Assembly (NCBI GenBank): GCA_025449115.1
Contig: JAHLKC010000038.1
Span: 124,001-188,000, forward strand
Length of the DNA: 64,000 nt
DNA from: Chytridium lagenaria
Taxonomy: Eukaryota; Chytridiomycota; Chytridiomycetes; Chytridiales; Chytridiaceae
Reading direction: 5' to 3'
The notes beneath the pieces are model-generated. The model saw only the letters and a program-made list of their open reading frames with translations. It was not told the DNA's origin and searched no databases. A program made the translations under genes and the position numbers. Below are positions 33,143 through 45,400 of the stretch, in pieces; position 1 is the first letter of the stretch; every line of letters begins with the position of its first letter.

Positions 33143-34059
33143 ATGTTCAAGAAGTGAGTAATGACTCTTTCAATGCATGCAGAACGGATTCCTCTTCTAA
33201 CAGTGGATTGTTCCTGATGTTTTTAAAGATTCACCCAAAGGGAGTCTGTTACCGGGCAGTCACAGGTTTGAATCTTTATTATTAAAGGGTTTCTCGACGT
33301 ATCGTGACATGTTGGATGTTGGCATTCATTAGATCAAGTCATCGCAGCAACGTGCGATACGAACGAAAAATCATCTCACAATTCCCCGCATTGGAGCCCT
33401 TTCTCGATGAGATCATGCCAAAGAAAGCGCCGATTGTGTTATGGAAATGGTGCGGGATATTTTTCGTTATATCTTGGCTGTTATGGAACTATTGGAATTG
33501 ATGGAATACTCCTTGTTTTATTTTTGCTTTAAGTCAGGATGCTATCTCGGTCGTCACGGTGAACAATAATCTGCTGTTTTTCAGCCATTTCGATGGACCT
33601 CTCATCCCCTGCATGCCTCTTCTTCATCGGTGTAAGTATTGACAGGAGAAAATATACATTTGTTTCTTGTTCGATTGTCCGAATAACCAGTGTTGCTTGT
33701 ATTTTAACATGTTTTCTGTTTTTCCCAGACCCTGACATTATGCCCAAGCATCAAGTCGATAAAGGCGCTATCAAGTTTGTGATCTCTGGAGCACACATCA
33801 TGTGTCCAGGCTTGACATCTCCCGGTGCATCTCTACAACCCGACGTACCTGCCGAAACCCTTGTCGCGATCACAGCTGAAGGAAAGGATCACGCATTGGC
33901 GATTGGGTTAACAAAGATGTCGGATAAGGATATGTAAGTTTATACCCCCTACTTACTGTTCTAAACCATCTGTACAGCAAATCAATAAATAAGGGAATCG
34001 CGATTGAGAATATTCATCATGTATATGATGGACTCTACAAGATTGCAGTGGAAAAGTAA
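33143..34059 (+). CDS. TMA20: MCT-1/Tma20, PUA-domain ribosome-associated protein
   Basis: Partner of DENR/Tma22 in 40S recycling and re-initiation. Exon 1 is only MFK plus part of a codon (donor at 33154). Later exons give [58 protein letters not shown], the PUA block [27 protein letters not shown] (split here), [15 protein letters not shown] and the end [20 protein letters not shown]. The match to the family is nearly continuous. One frame change sits in an A5 run at 33366-33370. The exon around 33200-33260 is the least certain part. Confidence 0.96.
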
Positions 34060-34398
34060 TTTTTGAGGGTTTTACTTGATGTCTAATCTTTTGAATATAG
34101 CTTTGCCATTCAAAGCAATTAGATATATATTCTGCCGCCGTTGAACGCTTTTGGGGGTTGATGCAGTAGGAAATGCACAAAATCACTATACGGGCGAACA
34201 AGCTAAATCTTGTTGAATCGAAAAAGCTTCTGGTCCACCAAAGATTATTAAAGAAGATATCCCCATCTGATTTTTTTTTGTGCAAGCATTTTGACGCCAC
34301 TGCATATGTCAATTCATTTAAGTTAAAATAGAGGCGGAAAGCGGAAAGCGGATATTTTAAATTGAGAAGATTAGTGAGGCGTTTCGTATTTAGTCAAG
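34060..34398. other. Intergenic
   Basis: 339 bases between the TMA20 stop and a doubtful small gene. It contains a short direct repeat GCGGAAA (around 34332-34350) and nothing else I can name. Confidence 0.5.
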
Positions 34399-34632
34399 AT
34401 GACGGCAAAAGACAATGTTAGGCGAAGGAAAGGTTTGCAGTTCGTCATTTAATCTTCCTCTCTATATAAAAGCACAAACGTAGGTGCATATATAGCTTTA
34501 TCCTAACGACAGGGCGCGATTACTTTTTCTCTTCACGTGCCGTCAATTGGACGGTCACGTCAGTGCCTACAAACATATCTGCAGAAGGCTACCAAAAAAA
34601 AAAAAGGCATCAGCACTAAGAAGCGTCCATGA
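34399..34632 (+). CDS. Possible small basic protein
   Basis: ATG 34399 gives MTAKDNVRRRKG up to a possible donor at 34434. A good branch-acceptor (CCTAACGACAG, ending about 34512) precedes a second block that reads either AITFSLHVPSIGRSRQCLQT, ending KKGISTKKRP at 34632, or DYFFSSRAVNWTVTSVPTN, depending on a single base. It ends 43 bp from the DUF455 stop, in line with the tail-to-tail pattern. The family is unknown and this may not be a gene. Confidence 0.3.
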
Positions 34633-34675
34633 TTTTTGTTGTTCGTTGTAGTCCATGACATTAATGCCCCATTTA

Positions 34676-37065
34676 CTATTTATTTTGTTGTTCAAGTTGT
34701 TGTTCTTCTTTCTGTTGTTGTTGTCTTTGCTGCTGCGTCAGTTTTGGGGGTCGAGGAGGTGCTGAAAGCGGAATATAGTATTGAGTGTCCAAGCCTGCCC
34801 TCGCTCGGTCTTCTTGGTTGAATGGGGGCTTTTAAAACGAGGCAAAATTGATAAGCTTCATTTCATAAAATTTGGTAAATTACCTTTAAAGGTCCGTGAA
34901 ACAGCTCTTTAACAATATCGTGAAAAGTGGAATACTTGTAACATGGTAAGTTAAAAATATGAAAAACCACAAACCTTTTCTTTGCCCTCTAATGCGCATA
35001 CCCATGAGAACCATTTCTGCCCCGTGGCTACGTGGGTTACCTCGTCCTAAACAAGAGTGTTTAAGTAACACGGAGGGCGTTTGAATGAGAAACCAACATT
35101 GTGAATTGTAATCAGCTTTTCTGTGCTCTCGTTGTCCTTTGCGCGTTCGAATTTAGCTATGGTTGCCGGGTTAACGTCTAAACCTCTTGCCTTATGAATA
35201 TATCGGTTATACGAAGTGAAAAGTTAAGGATATGCATCCAAGTATTTATTTGCTCACCTCATGGACCCTTTGAAGTTTTTGGGTAAACGAAAAAGAAAGT
35301 GTGAGAAATTGCGACCATAACTTGTGAAGAAGCTTACATGTGCACAATAGCAAGCCTATCCAGCAAACAGCTCGAACTGATCTTGGCTGAATCCCATAAT
35401 CCACCATGGATTGGCAAGTCTCCATACTTGCAGTCCAATGCCTCAAGACGATCAACGAGGTAAGTAAAATGGCGTGCTTCATCTGCGGCGACTTTAAGAA
35501 AATCTTGAGAAAGAAAAAGACGGATTAGCTTTCACAAAATATACTATGTAAGATTAATTCTACTTGCCTGTGAAGAACTCGCGAGGGAGGGGTTTCTTTG
35601 CAGGAGCTGGTAGTGAAAATGTAAGGTTTAAGTTTATGGATAAACACGCAATTATAAAGATTTTTCGTACCGCTGGCGTCAGTGGTCAAATCATCAACCA
35701 ATGTGTCTCCAAATCTTGCTATGATATCGAACGCGAGATCAATAGCCCATTGCTCAATATTGGCGAGTGAGTGCAAAATGGCAATACGAGATTCCTGATT
35801 TCTCAACGGGAAAGAAAGCGGAATAAGAATGATATGAGGCAAAATCGACCAAATCACCTTGGTCCCACCTCCTCCAAGACGCTTAACTTGTCCGGGGGCA
35901 ATCATGACGACACCTTTATGACGTGGAGGTTCTTCTGGTGGAATGCCAGATCCGATTTCTAACAACAAATGAATGAGCTGATGATAGAAAACAAAACGCC
36001 CTTTAAGGCAAAACGGTTACCTGTAATGGTGCCGTCGTTCCATATATCGCGAACTTTAAATGCTAGTCGGACCTTACAAGTACGAAATGATGTAGGAGGA
36101 TGGATAAGAAGGATGAGTAATGATAGTAAAATATTTTTATTGAACAAAAAAAGAAGAAAGGAAAAGTTTGTGGAAAAGAAAAGGTGCCTGCACTGCGCTT
36201 ACCTTTTCAGAAGGATCTGATATAGGAGCAAAAAATTGATTTCGAATAAAACATTAAAATCGAAGTACACAGAATGTGCATTTGGAAAAGGGAAAGTTAT
36301 CAACGCACCGGCCGTGCTAAGGACTTTAATACACCAACCAACCAACGATTTAGGTTCTTCGTCCGTATCCGCAATATTAATATTCTCTAAATTTGAAACT
36401 ATATCCGGTGCTGTTTCCGGTACAACTTTTGATAGCCGGGGTTTAGGTGTCAAAATATTCGCCTTCTTGTCCTTTGTTGAGAAACGCTCTACAGAGACAA
36501 TACGTGGAGGTGCATCAGTGATCACAGAGGGAAACGTCAAGAGAAGGGTAGATTCATCTTGAAGGGACGCAGTGACAACCTGTAATTGGTAAAGAAAAAC
36601 ATGATCAAACCTATGAACAGAAAAACAATCGAGACAGTCTAAAGTGAAGTTAATCTGAAGATTTCATACTTTTGCGTAATGCTCCTCATGCTCTACATCG
36701 TCAGAAGCACCAGTTTTAAGGTTGAACTTGAAGGCGTGCCATGGGCAAATAATCAATGGATCCTTTGAAACTGTAGAGGGCTCTGCTACAGCCCTATGCC
36801 TTGCCTCCCCCACGATCAAGTCTTCCATGTCCACATTACCCTTGTAAAGAGGACCTCCGGAGTGCGGACAAATTGCCTCAATACAGTAAGGTAGGCTATC
36901 ATGAAATAGAATGACGAAAGGTGCTGTGAGATTGTTATTGCCCTCCACTAGTTCGACTGTGAGTAAAATCCTTTCATCTTGAGCGAGAGGTGATGAGCGG
37001 GAGGCATCGGCACCAGCATCAGACGGTGATGGTGGGATGGGTAGTTTGATAGTAAAGTGAGTCAT
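34676..37065 (-). CDS. Rieske [2Fe-2S] - DUF455 (ferritin-like) fusion protein
   Basis: The N-terminal exon carries a Rieske domain. Its two cluster motifs are ICPHSGGPLYKG (C-x-H) and LIICPWHAFKFNLKTG (C-xx-H). An acidic linker follows. The C-terminal two thirds is DUF455: KVRLAFKVRDIWNDGTIT, LHSLANIEQWAIDLAFDIIA, DFLKVAADEARHFTYLVDRL, KYGDLPIHGGLWD, FHELVKRYFHGPLKPPFNQE and AGLDTQYYIPLSAPPRPPK. The E/H residues (IEQW, ADEARH) fit a diiron-type four-helix bundle. The stop codon follows a Q-rich tail (QQQQKEEQQLEQQNK). About seven introns are present. The pairing of an electron-transfer domain with a putative diiron centre suggests an oxidoreductase. The substrate is unknown. Confidence 0.92.
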
Positions 37066-37198
37066 TATTAAATCCTCTTGGGTTAAAACTGTTGTGCCAA
37101 TAACGCTAAGGTTAATTTCGGCTTTAAAGACTATTCATTTCATTTTAATATTTATTCCATTTTGATAACTTAACATGCCTTTTTATTGACAATTCATA

Positions 37199-37393
37199 AT
37201 GAGCACAATACACAGGACTACGAGAGGTGTGGCCGCATCATCGAGGTTGGCGAACGGAGCTCTCTTCAACATCCTATCGTGAATTGATGAATGGGATCCA
37301 TCTAAACGAAGTGACTGAGACTGAAAGTAATGTGGATGAGAAGGAAAGCTCGTCGATGATGAGGATTTGGAGAATGTTGAAAATGTGTCATAA
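37199..37393 (+). CDS. Possible small protein with acidic tail
   Basis: ATG 37199 reads MSTIHRTTRGVAASSRLANG, then after single-base changes ELMNGIHLNEVTETESNVDE and an acidic end DDEDLENVENVS. About 65 residues. The N-terminus (basic, Ser/Ala-rich, no acid) would suit a mitochondrial presequence. No family is recognised. It starts 133 bp from the divergent DUF455 start. At least two frame corrections are required. Confidence 0.33.
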
Positions 37394-37696
37394 CATTAAA
37401 TGTTCTAGCTAACAGTATATGGAGTATTCTCAATGTCCGATAATATTAAAAAAACAGAAGGATGAAGAGTTTGATTTATTATTCTTCCGTCCGGCGAATT
37501 TCGATTTTTCGCAATCAGAAAAAGTTAAAAACACCCTGTGGTTTCTATGATGGGAGATATCGTGGGGAAAATTAGAAATTGTGATCGGCCTGTTTCCTAC
37601 TCCTACTCCCCTCAAGCACGTCAACGAAACTCTGTCCATCATGGACAGGTTCTGTAGAGATGGGCACATGGATGATGAGAGAGTTAGAATAAACCA
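37394..37696. other. Intergenic with a short minus-strand frame
   Basis: About 300 bases without a gene I can defend. A 41-codon minus-strand frame starting at the ATG at 37700 reads MVYSNSLIIHVPISTEPVHD and stops at 37572. It looks protein-like but overlaps the start of the next plus-strand candidate. Confidence 0.35.
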
Positions 37697-38142
37697 TGAT
37701 AACCACCAAACGGACTAAAGGATCGGAAGCATTGGAAACAAATACCACGCCGGAAGCAAAAGCCTTTGCTCTACGACGGAAGACCGCCGATATTGAGTAT
37801 GTGGCAATATTTTTTGAATTTCCTTTTTTTCGCATCATAGAATTATTATGCTGATCAGCTTCCTTACGGCTTTCAATTCCCTTACTTCGCTAGTGTATAT
37901 TTTTGTGTGCCGGAAACTTATTGTTATATATTGAGGTAAAATATTTGACACCAGATTATTATGTAGGATTATCAATGATTGATAGAAAATATCACCTATT
38001 TGATGACTCCAGTTACATGTCCCCAGTAATCATCCTAAGAGAATGTTTTCCGAAATACGACATTTCGCAACGCACTTCGTTGAATCAATTGGGAAATATA
38101 TCGCCAGAATATGACGGGGTTTCTTTATTCTTGGCTTCTTGA
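37697..38142 (+). CDS. Hypothetical protein, three possible exons
   Basis: ATG 37697 reads MITTKRTKGSEALETNTTPE and AKAFALRRKTADIE. A GTATGT donor (about 37797) and a TCATAG acceptor join NYYADQLPYGFQFPYFA. After a second possible intron the reading continues KYLTPDYYVGLSMIDRKYHL to a stop at 38142. Tyr-rich, no recognised motif. Codon phase fits at the first junction. The second is less clear. Confidence 0.35.
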
Positions 38143-38289
38143 ATGTTATCCTCAGTGATTCGCGGTGGGGGGATGCTCCAAAGACATATTCATGAATATT
38201 CCCGCTTAGTCGTGAACCAGCTGAACCTCGTAACGTTCTAGTATCAGTTCAACTTCTACTTGCTCGAAAGTGAGTAGCATTCGTCTTTC

Positions 38290-38817
38290 ATGTTTGCTGC
38301 CACAAATTACTGGTTGGGGAGAAAGTGTGCGAATGGCAAACTTTCATGTTCAAACCGGAGACTTGCAGCCTGTGGTCAGATAGATCGTGCCAATATTGAT
38401 CATTGTATCCAATATGCACGCGCTGTTGACGATGTGATCAGATCCTTGATTTTCGGAGAGATATGGTTACCGCTGAGCAGAGATTCTTCAGCTCCTTGAA
38501 GTCTCAAGCAATCCATTGACATCACGTGCTCTCTCCACGGACTTCCACCATCACGCCTGCAATAGTTGGCCATCAAGTTCCTCCTCCTCCATAAATATTT
38601 CCCACAAACGATATCAGTGGTCTCAACCGAACTACCCAACATCGTTGTTGCAGGAACTCGACGAGCAACATTACAACTACAAAATCAATTTCAGTATCAC
38701 TGGCACTGTAAAGGAAAAGAGATGGCATGGGGAGTTGACGCATTTAATGGCAGGGACGTCACCTTCATCAACGAAATCTTGAACAAACTTAACCAAGGAC
38801 AACTGAGCATCTATTAG
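38290..38817 (+). CDS. Hypothetical protein (low confidence)
   Basis: Protein-like frames MFAATNYWLGRKCANGKLSC with NIDHCIQYARAVDDVIRSLI, then LAIKFLLLHKYFPQTISVVS, ELPNIVVAGTRRATLQLQNQ and a C-terminus FINEILNKLNQGQLSIY ending at 38817. The two halves lie in different frames with no clear intron between them, so a frame change must be assumed near 38500. No family is recognised. Confidence 0.3.
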
Positions 38818-39446
38818 AACCGAGTCTCGTGTACAATGCTCGTAATCACACCTGGAGGAAGCCTCAACAAAGCTTAAACAAGAACTTAAACATCACCAAC
38901 AAACTTGGTGGATGTTTAGTAACTGGAATTAATATCTCTTGACATTTTCTCAATATTTTTATTGAATTGAATTTTCTCAATATCCTCTTTATTTATTTGT
39001 GCAACAGTTCTAAATTAATAATAAACTTAAAATAAATATATTGTAAAATTTTTAAGGGCTGAATCTGATATTTATTTTGATGAAAATGAAATGAAGGAGG
39101 AGACACAGGAGGAGACAAAGAGGAGAATATTCAATTTCGAAATAATAATAAGAAGCATATTAATAATAATTGCTGCATGCATGCATACAAGAAAGAGTCA
39201 AAGAAAGAGAAAAGGATAATTAAATAAATAAATAAATAACAAAAAGCAACACACACACACAAATCAAATGGAGACAATTTGATTTTTTGAAAGAAACAAC
39301 AGTCATCAGCACAACTTCACAACCCAGGAATAGAATATTATTAAATAGAATAGAAACAAGAAAAAATAAATGTGCCCTCGTTTACTAAATAACCCAAAAG
39401 TCTACTGAAAGAACACTGAGTTGAGCTAAACTTAGTTGTTTAACAC
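38818..39446. other. AT-rich upstream region of the giant GT4 gene
   Basis: About 630 bases with many short direct repeats. It includes an (AAAT)n tract at 39221-39239, an (AC)n tract at 39249-39260 and repeated ATTGAATTG-like words near 38960. No gene is seen. It probably holds the promoter of the downstream gene and marks the shift from the gene-dense to the gene-sparse part of the window. Confidence 0.6.
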
Positions 39447-42400
39447 ATGAAGGAGATGCCTATGGCGTCAGCGTCATCACCATCATCATCATCATCACCA
39501 TCATTACCATCATCATCATTAAATTACTCGCGACTACATTCACCACCATCATCACCATATCCATCAGCTCCCACTCCTACGAACACAGTTACTGCTTTTA
39601 TGGAGGGGGAAGCAGCAGCTCGAGCATCCACGTCATCTGCTGCTACTTCTGCTGCGGCTGCATCACCACCAATCCCTCATCTACTCCAATCTGCTGGGTC
39701 AGACATCCCTATGTCGCGGATTCGCTCATCAAGCCATAGTCACCAAACTATACAACATTCTGGCATTGATATGGATGTTCGTTCTCAGTCTGCATCATCA
39801 CTTTTGCAACATCAACAGCAGCAGCAGCAGCAGCAGCAGCTTCAAAGATCAAGGAACGAATCCTTTTCAAGTCTTGCTTCATCATCAGTAACTGCCACAC
39901 ATCGTCCTTCAATTTCCTCCATCAACGGAACCGTTGGTCCCACCGGTAGACCAACTGCCTTCAGATCACCAATGTCAGCAGGACTACCGCAGTACGGCAG
40001 CAATGGTTCAGTGGGGCCAACGCAGCTAAATTTGTCCATACCATTGCCGTCAATGTGGGAACCCATCGTCGCAAGGTCTATAAAGAACTTTGCTGTTTAC
40101 ACGGGTGACCTGTCCGCGCTAATTAGAAGAATCACATCATTCCATCGTGTTGACCTGCTCGTGGTCGCCGCAGAGGAAGTCGGCAGTATCGGAGGCACGC
40201 AAAAGGTGGAGGACGACACTGATTTAAAAGTTAGTGATTTAAAATGAATTGAACTAATTAACTAACCGACTTTTAGTCTGGAAGACCAATGTCACGAATA
40301 AGTAGCTCCAGCTCACTCTCATCCATCATGCATCGTACACCACCAAAGCCTTGGACATCTCGTACGTCCACCTCCCGCGCCTCTTTTTCCTCCATCTTGT
40401 CTAGTAATTCTGATCTGTCGTCATCCGTTGACGATGGAGATGATCACTTGTCCCCGCAAATTCAACAATACCATCTCCAGTTTCTTCACAAACTCTCGAC
40501 CCACTATAAGCGTATCGCCGTTGCCATCAACGTTGCAAAGCTTTATCGCGCATACGATGCAAAGGATAAGAAAATTGGGTCAAGTTTTTCAAAGCATTTT
40601 GTTAAGTACGTCAAGCATGTTTTGGATTCGGCAAGATTTCCCATATCCGGATTTGTCTTGGTTGGACTTGAGGAGGCCGCCTCTTTGCATCCTGAGAGTG
40701 GGAGTCTCGTAATCAAGCTGATGTCGGCCCTGAGGGCCGATAGAGACGTGTCTGGCCCAGGAGGCAAGCGTGGTATGCGTTCCATATGTGAGTTCATCAT
40801 TTAAAATAATAACTTTCGTGCGCCTTTAAATGCTCATCATATTTTTAATAGTTGTGGACGAGATGGGCGTAAGAGTGTGGGATAAAATCCGTGACGACAT
40901 CAATGGAATTTTTTTTACCAAACAACATGATCAACGGAAAGGGATCTTTTAACGCAAGATTTGGGTAAGTCCGTTTGAGTATTAACTTTGGACCAAACCG
41001 TTGACGTTTTGAAACAGCACCGAACGTATCGAATTTGACGAGATCGTTAACCGACTCAAGATCGAGATCACCCTTCGCGATGACTTTATGGTCTTCGGTA
41101 TCGAGCCTATCCGTGGTGGCCCCGATCGCCTCGACGCCGCCCTCACCCGTCATGTCGTTTCATGGTATCGTGGCCTCGGGTTCCATTTCTGGCTCTGCAA
41201 TTATAGCGACCTCGTTACCACCGAACCGACTGCGGAAGGATGGGATTCGTTTGGTCAACATGTCGACGATGTCAAGCCACCCAAACTCACAGCCCTTGGA
41301 GATGACTCCATCTTCGAGCTCGCGGTTCACCCAGCCGTGAAACATCTAAAGGCGACTGTCGAAACATCGTACGCGCAAATGAATCATGACAGGTCGATGG
41401 TTATTACTCCTGCAGTATGGTCAAACCTTCTTGATAGAACCCCAATGCCCGACCAAGCTGCTCGTTTCTTTGCACCATTCCGAAGACTTCTTGATGGTGT
41501 CACCATAAAACACTTCGCGAGCGCTGTCTACAATCGGGTGGAGACTTTAACACCTGGTTCATTTTCCAAAGTCATTTGGGTAGATCGAGGCATGGTCGAT
41601 ACCATCCCCTCCTCCGCTTACGTCAAGCGCGTCATCCAGGCATTGCGCGATCTCCCCTTACATATGGTTCCTCATATGAGGCGATTGTTTGGGGTCGTGA
41701 ACAACGACGACGATGACAACGGTAATGAGCAACGTCATGTTAGAAAACGCACATCGTTCGCCTCTGGGACATGGTCTCGTAAAGACAATGATGACGACGA
41801 TATGGCATCTACAAACCTCGGGGGCGTCAACTCGACCGCATCTGAATATTCGTCAGCCCTCGTGCTAGGGATTGGGTCGCAGAGCACTGAGGCGAGAAGG
41901 GAGAGGATGGCGTTGTCATTAAGGAAGAATCTTACAGACTTGATGTCCAAGAAACTCTTAGCTTCGCTAAAACGAAACGTAGACGTGGATTCGGGGAAGC
42001 TTAATGCAAAATACCAACAGTGTGTTGAAACCCTCAAAGGAATTCTAACGAGGCCCACTGCGGCAACCCGCTGGGTTTTGGATGTCTACTCATTTGAGAT
42101 GGAGGTGCCGAGGGGAGAGGAAGAAGTGAAAGCACTTGTAAAAGACTTGCTTCAGGGGTTGGAGGATGGGACGGTTAACGTGTGGATGGCTTCCAAGGCT
42201 GCCTTCTTGACTGGGGAGACGGGAGGTGAGGCTTCGAGTAATGCTGAGATTGGAGCAGGGCATGCTGGGGACTGTGTCCTTGGTTTTGCGGAGATGAAGC
42301 ACGGGGGAGTCCATATCTATGTTTCAGATGATCTTAAGGATGTGCTTGAGGTGACTATTCATGCTTTTGCAAAGTTGGTGCTTGGGTGGACGACTGGAAG

Positions 42401-45400
42401 ATGCCTTCTGTTTGAGGCGCTGATGGCGTAAGTTTTTCACGTCTTCTTCTTGTTCTTTTTTTTCTTTTTGGTACCACGACCTAAGGACACGCTTCAATTT
42501 TCCAGTGCTCAATCCCAAGCCGCATCAGACGATACCTTTCCTATTCCCTCTCGCCTTCCCCAGGAAATCGAAGGTCACAGCCATATGGGCCGTCTCCGTC
42601 TCATCCGCAACACCCCTACCGTCCTCTCTTCCGTACTGTACTCTAAAGATCTCACTCAAGGCGAAGCCACCTACCTCACCCATCTCACTCACCACATCTC
42701 CAACCTCTCCGAACAACATCTCATTGCAAAGCAATCCTACCTAGACCTTAAATTTGGTTGGGCGAAACACGGGTATGCCCCCGCTAACGAGCTGGAGGTT
42801 GCTTTATGCGACGTAGTTGGGAAATGCACCTTCGACATCACCGGCACCAAACGATTTTTGGCTGTTGTCGAAACAATGACAACGTGGATGACAACCTTTC
42901 CTTCGTCCAGCGAACGTCTTGCTGCTTGTCTGCTCTATATGGCGATACAGAAAGCTGTCCGTCGCTGTGCTTACATGGAGTGCAGGTGTCGCTTTTAAAC
43001 AAAAATGCCCTGTTCCTCCCTGATGCGGATCAGGTTGCAGTTGGGCTCGAAATGACCACGACACAAGAGAATATCCGTGCGATTTTTGAGTTGACGTCGT
43101 TGCAGCTGGCTATGCCTATGCATGCGGCGTTGAGGGAGATGGGATTCAGAGATTTGAAGGTGGAAGAGAAGAACCTGGAAGTGAGTGAGGAGGTTGCAGG
43201 AGTGAAAAAAAAGAAGAAGGCTGAGGGACTTGTTATGGAAAAGAAGATTACGAATGCGTACTTGTTTATATACCCAATTTTGATGGATTTGGTGTTGGTC
43301 AGGTTGTTGGGGTCGGGAATCTTCTATAGTGATCGTATGAATGATAGGGCTCAATATTCAATCACTTTGATTTTTCTTGGTGAGTCGCTTATCTGAACTT
43401 TTTATTAGTATTAACACTTACAAACTTTAAAATTTAAAAAAGTCTTATTCCCTTTGACCGGAGGTGTCATGAACTCGATCGGTCGAACAGTCACCTACTA
43501 CTTTTATCAAAAAAGTATCCCTCTGATGATTGCCGCATTCATTCGTCGTCTGGCAGGTGGCACCATCATCGCAATAACAGGAAGCGCAGTGGTAGCAGGG
43601 ATCGACTACTACTACAACGCAAACCCAATCACTGTGGTTCTGACCTTCCTCTACTCGGTCGCTTTCTGCCTCTACATGATGTTCCTGTGTGGTCTCGTTT
43701 CCTTTAAAGATCCTGACGACTTTTTCTTTAAGTCGCCTGGTCCACGCGCGGTCATTCTTACCATTCCGATACTCTCCGTGTCTGCTTTTATTAGCAGATT
43801 TTTCTTCCAAGACACGGAAAAGTCTACAATCGTATGGGCTGTCTACACCTTCGTTATGTTACTTACAGTGACCTACATGGCGTGGAGTTACCGTCGTATC
43901 GCCATCACCTATCTAAATTGGCCTGACTCTATCGAAGTTACTGCCAAATCTGCCATTGTGGAGCTCTTTTCCAAAGAAACGTCTTCCAAGCGTGAACAAG
44001 AGGATGGGGAAGATATTGAGGCGTTTGAGAGACGCAAGAGGAGATGGGAGAGATCTGCTGTGGAATGGTGGATGGAGAGATTGGAGAAGGCGGTATCGTC
44101 GAAAGGCGTCAGAGCGGCTCATGAACCTCCTATTGTCAAGCGAAGGCTCGCGCAAAGACGATGGGAAGACATGCTGATGAAATGGTACTTTGAACGCTCT
44201 GGAACAAGTGGTCCGAAACGGTATTCCAATGAATGGGATATTGCACTCAAACAGGCGATCGGAGAACTCAAGAAAAAGTATAACGTCGAGAAACTCAATC
44301 GTGGCGACATCCTTTTTGATTTCGAGTCGCCGGCTATTGTGTTTGGGTTTCTCTACTTCATCATTATCTTTGTGGATAAATGGTGTGTTCTATTTGTGAC
44401 AGGACGGGCGGCATTATTCTTGCCGAGCGCGGAAATTTCAAAGAGTTACGTCACGGGTGTGCTCTACGGAACAGTTTTCCTTCTTATCGCTTCGGGAATT
44501 CTTGAGCTCACGTTGAGTTTTATGTACGAAAAGCAGAAAGCCATTGTTCAAAAATCCTTGTGCCAAGCCAAGAGCTTGAACAAGATGGTGGATGATCATT
44601 GGGGAAATCTTCGGAGAATCTACAAACAGGAGTTGAGACGGTTCCTCCTATTCGCTGTTGTGATATTTGCTATCATCACTGTGCCTGTTGTTATCTTCAA
44701 TAGGGAAATACCAGTATTGATGGTGTACGGAGCAACGGCGTTTGGATACTTTGGTCTATTGCTGGGGTTGTTCCATAAACTTTTCATTACGAGTGATGAA
44801 AGGTTTCTGAATAGGTGGATGTTTTGGGGGCTCGTTGTAAGCATTGTCACGATTTCGTTGCTTGTGAGGTTTACGGGAAACATGCTTTGGGCGGCTGGAA
44901 CTATCACGCTGAACGGGTGGTTATTTGGTATCGCATGTGTAATGACTTACTCCAAGGAGTCTCTGGCTACCGTCCATTATAGGATCACTATATGTGGGTT
45001 TCGTTATCTATTTTTTGACTGACCAATTCTTAGCCCCCACTTTGACATCTTCTGGACAACGAATGATTGGCTACTATAATAACGAAGCAACGCAAGAACG
45101 TCTCGCCGATCTTAGTCAACGTCTTATTGACAGCCAAAGTCGCTTCTCCGTTGTTGTGCCCAACTCTGATCTCGGTCGGCGTGTCGTTTCTCGCATTCAG
45201 ACTTCATTTAACCGCACTGCCCTTCTTCCCGCGGCTCATCTTCTCAACATTGCCTTCCCCACAGCCCGTGCGCTCTCTGAAACCATCCTCACTCGTTTCC
45301 AAGACCGCTCAATCATCATACACATTGTCCCGCAAAGATTGAAGTTGGTGCTATTCAACACCACGCTATCTCCGTCATGCACAACGATATCCTTCATATT

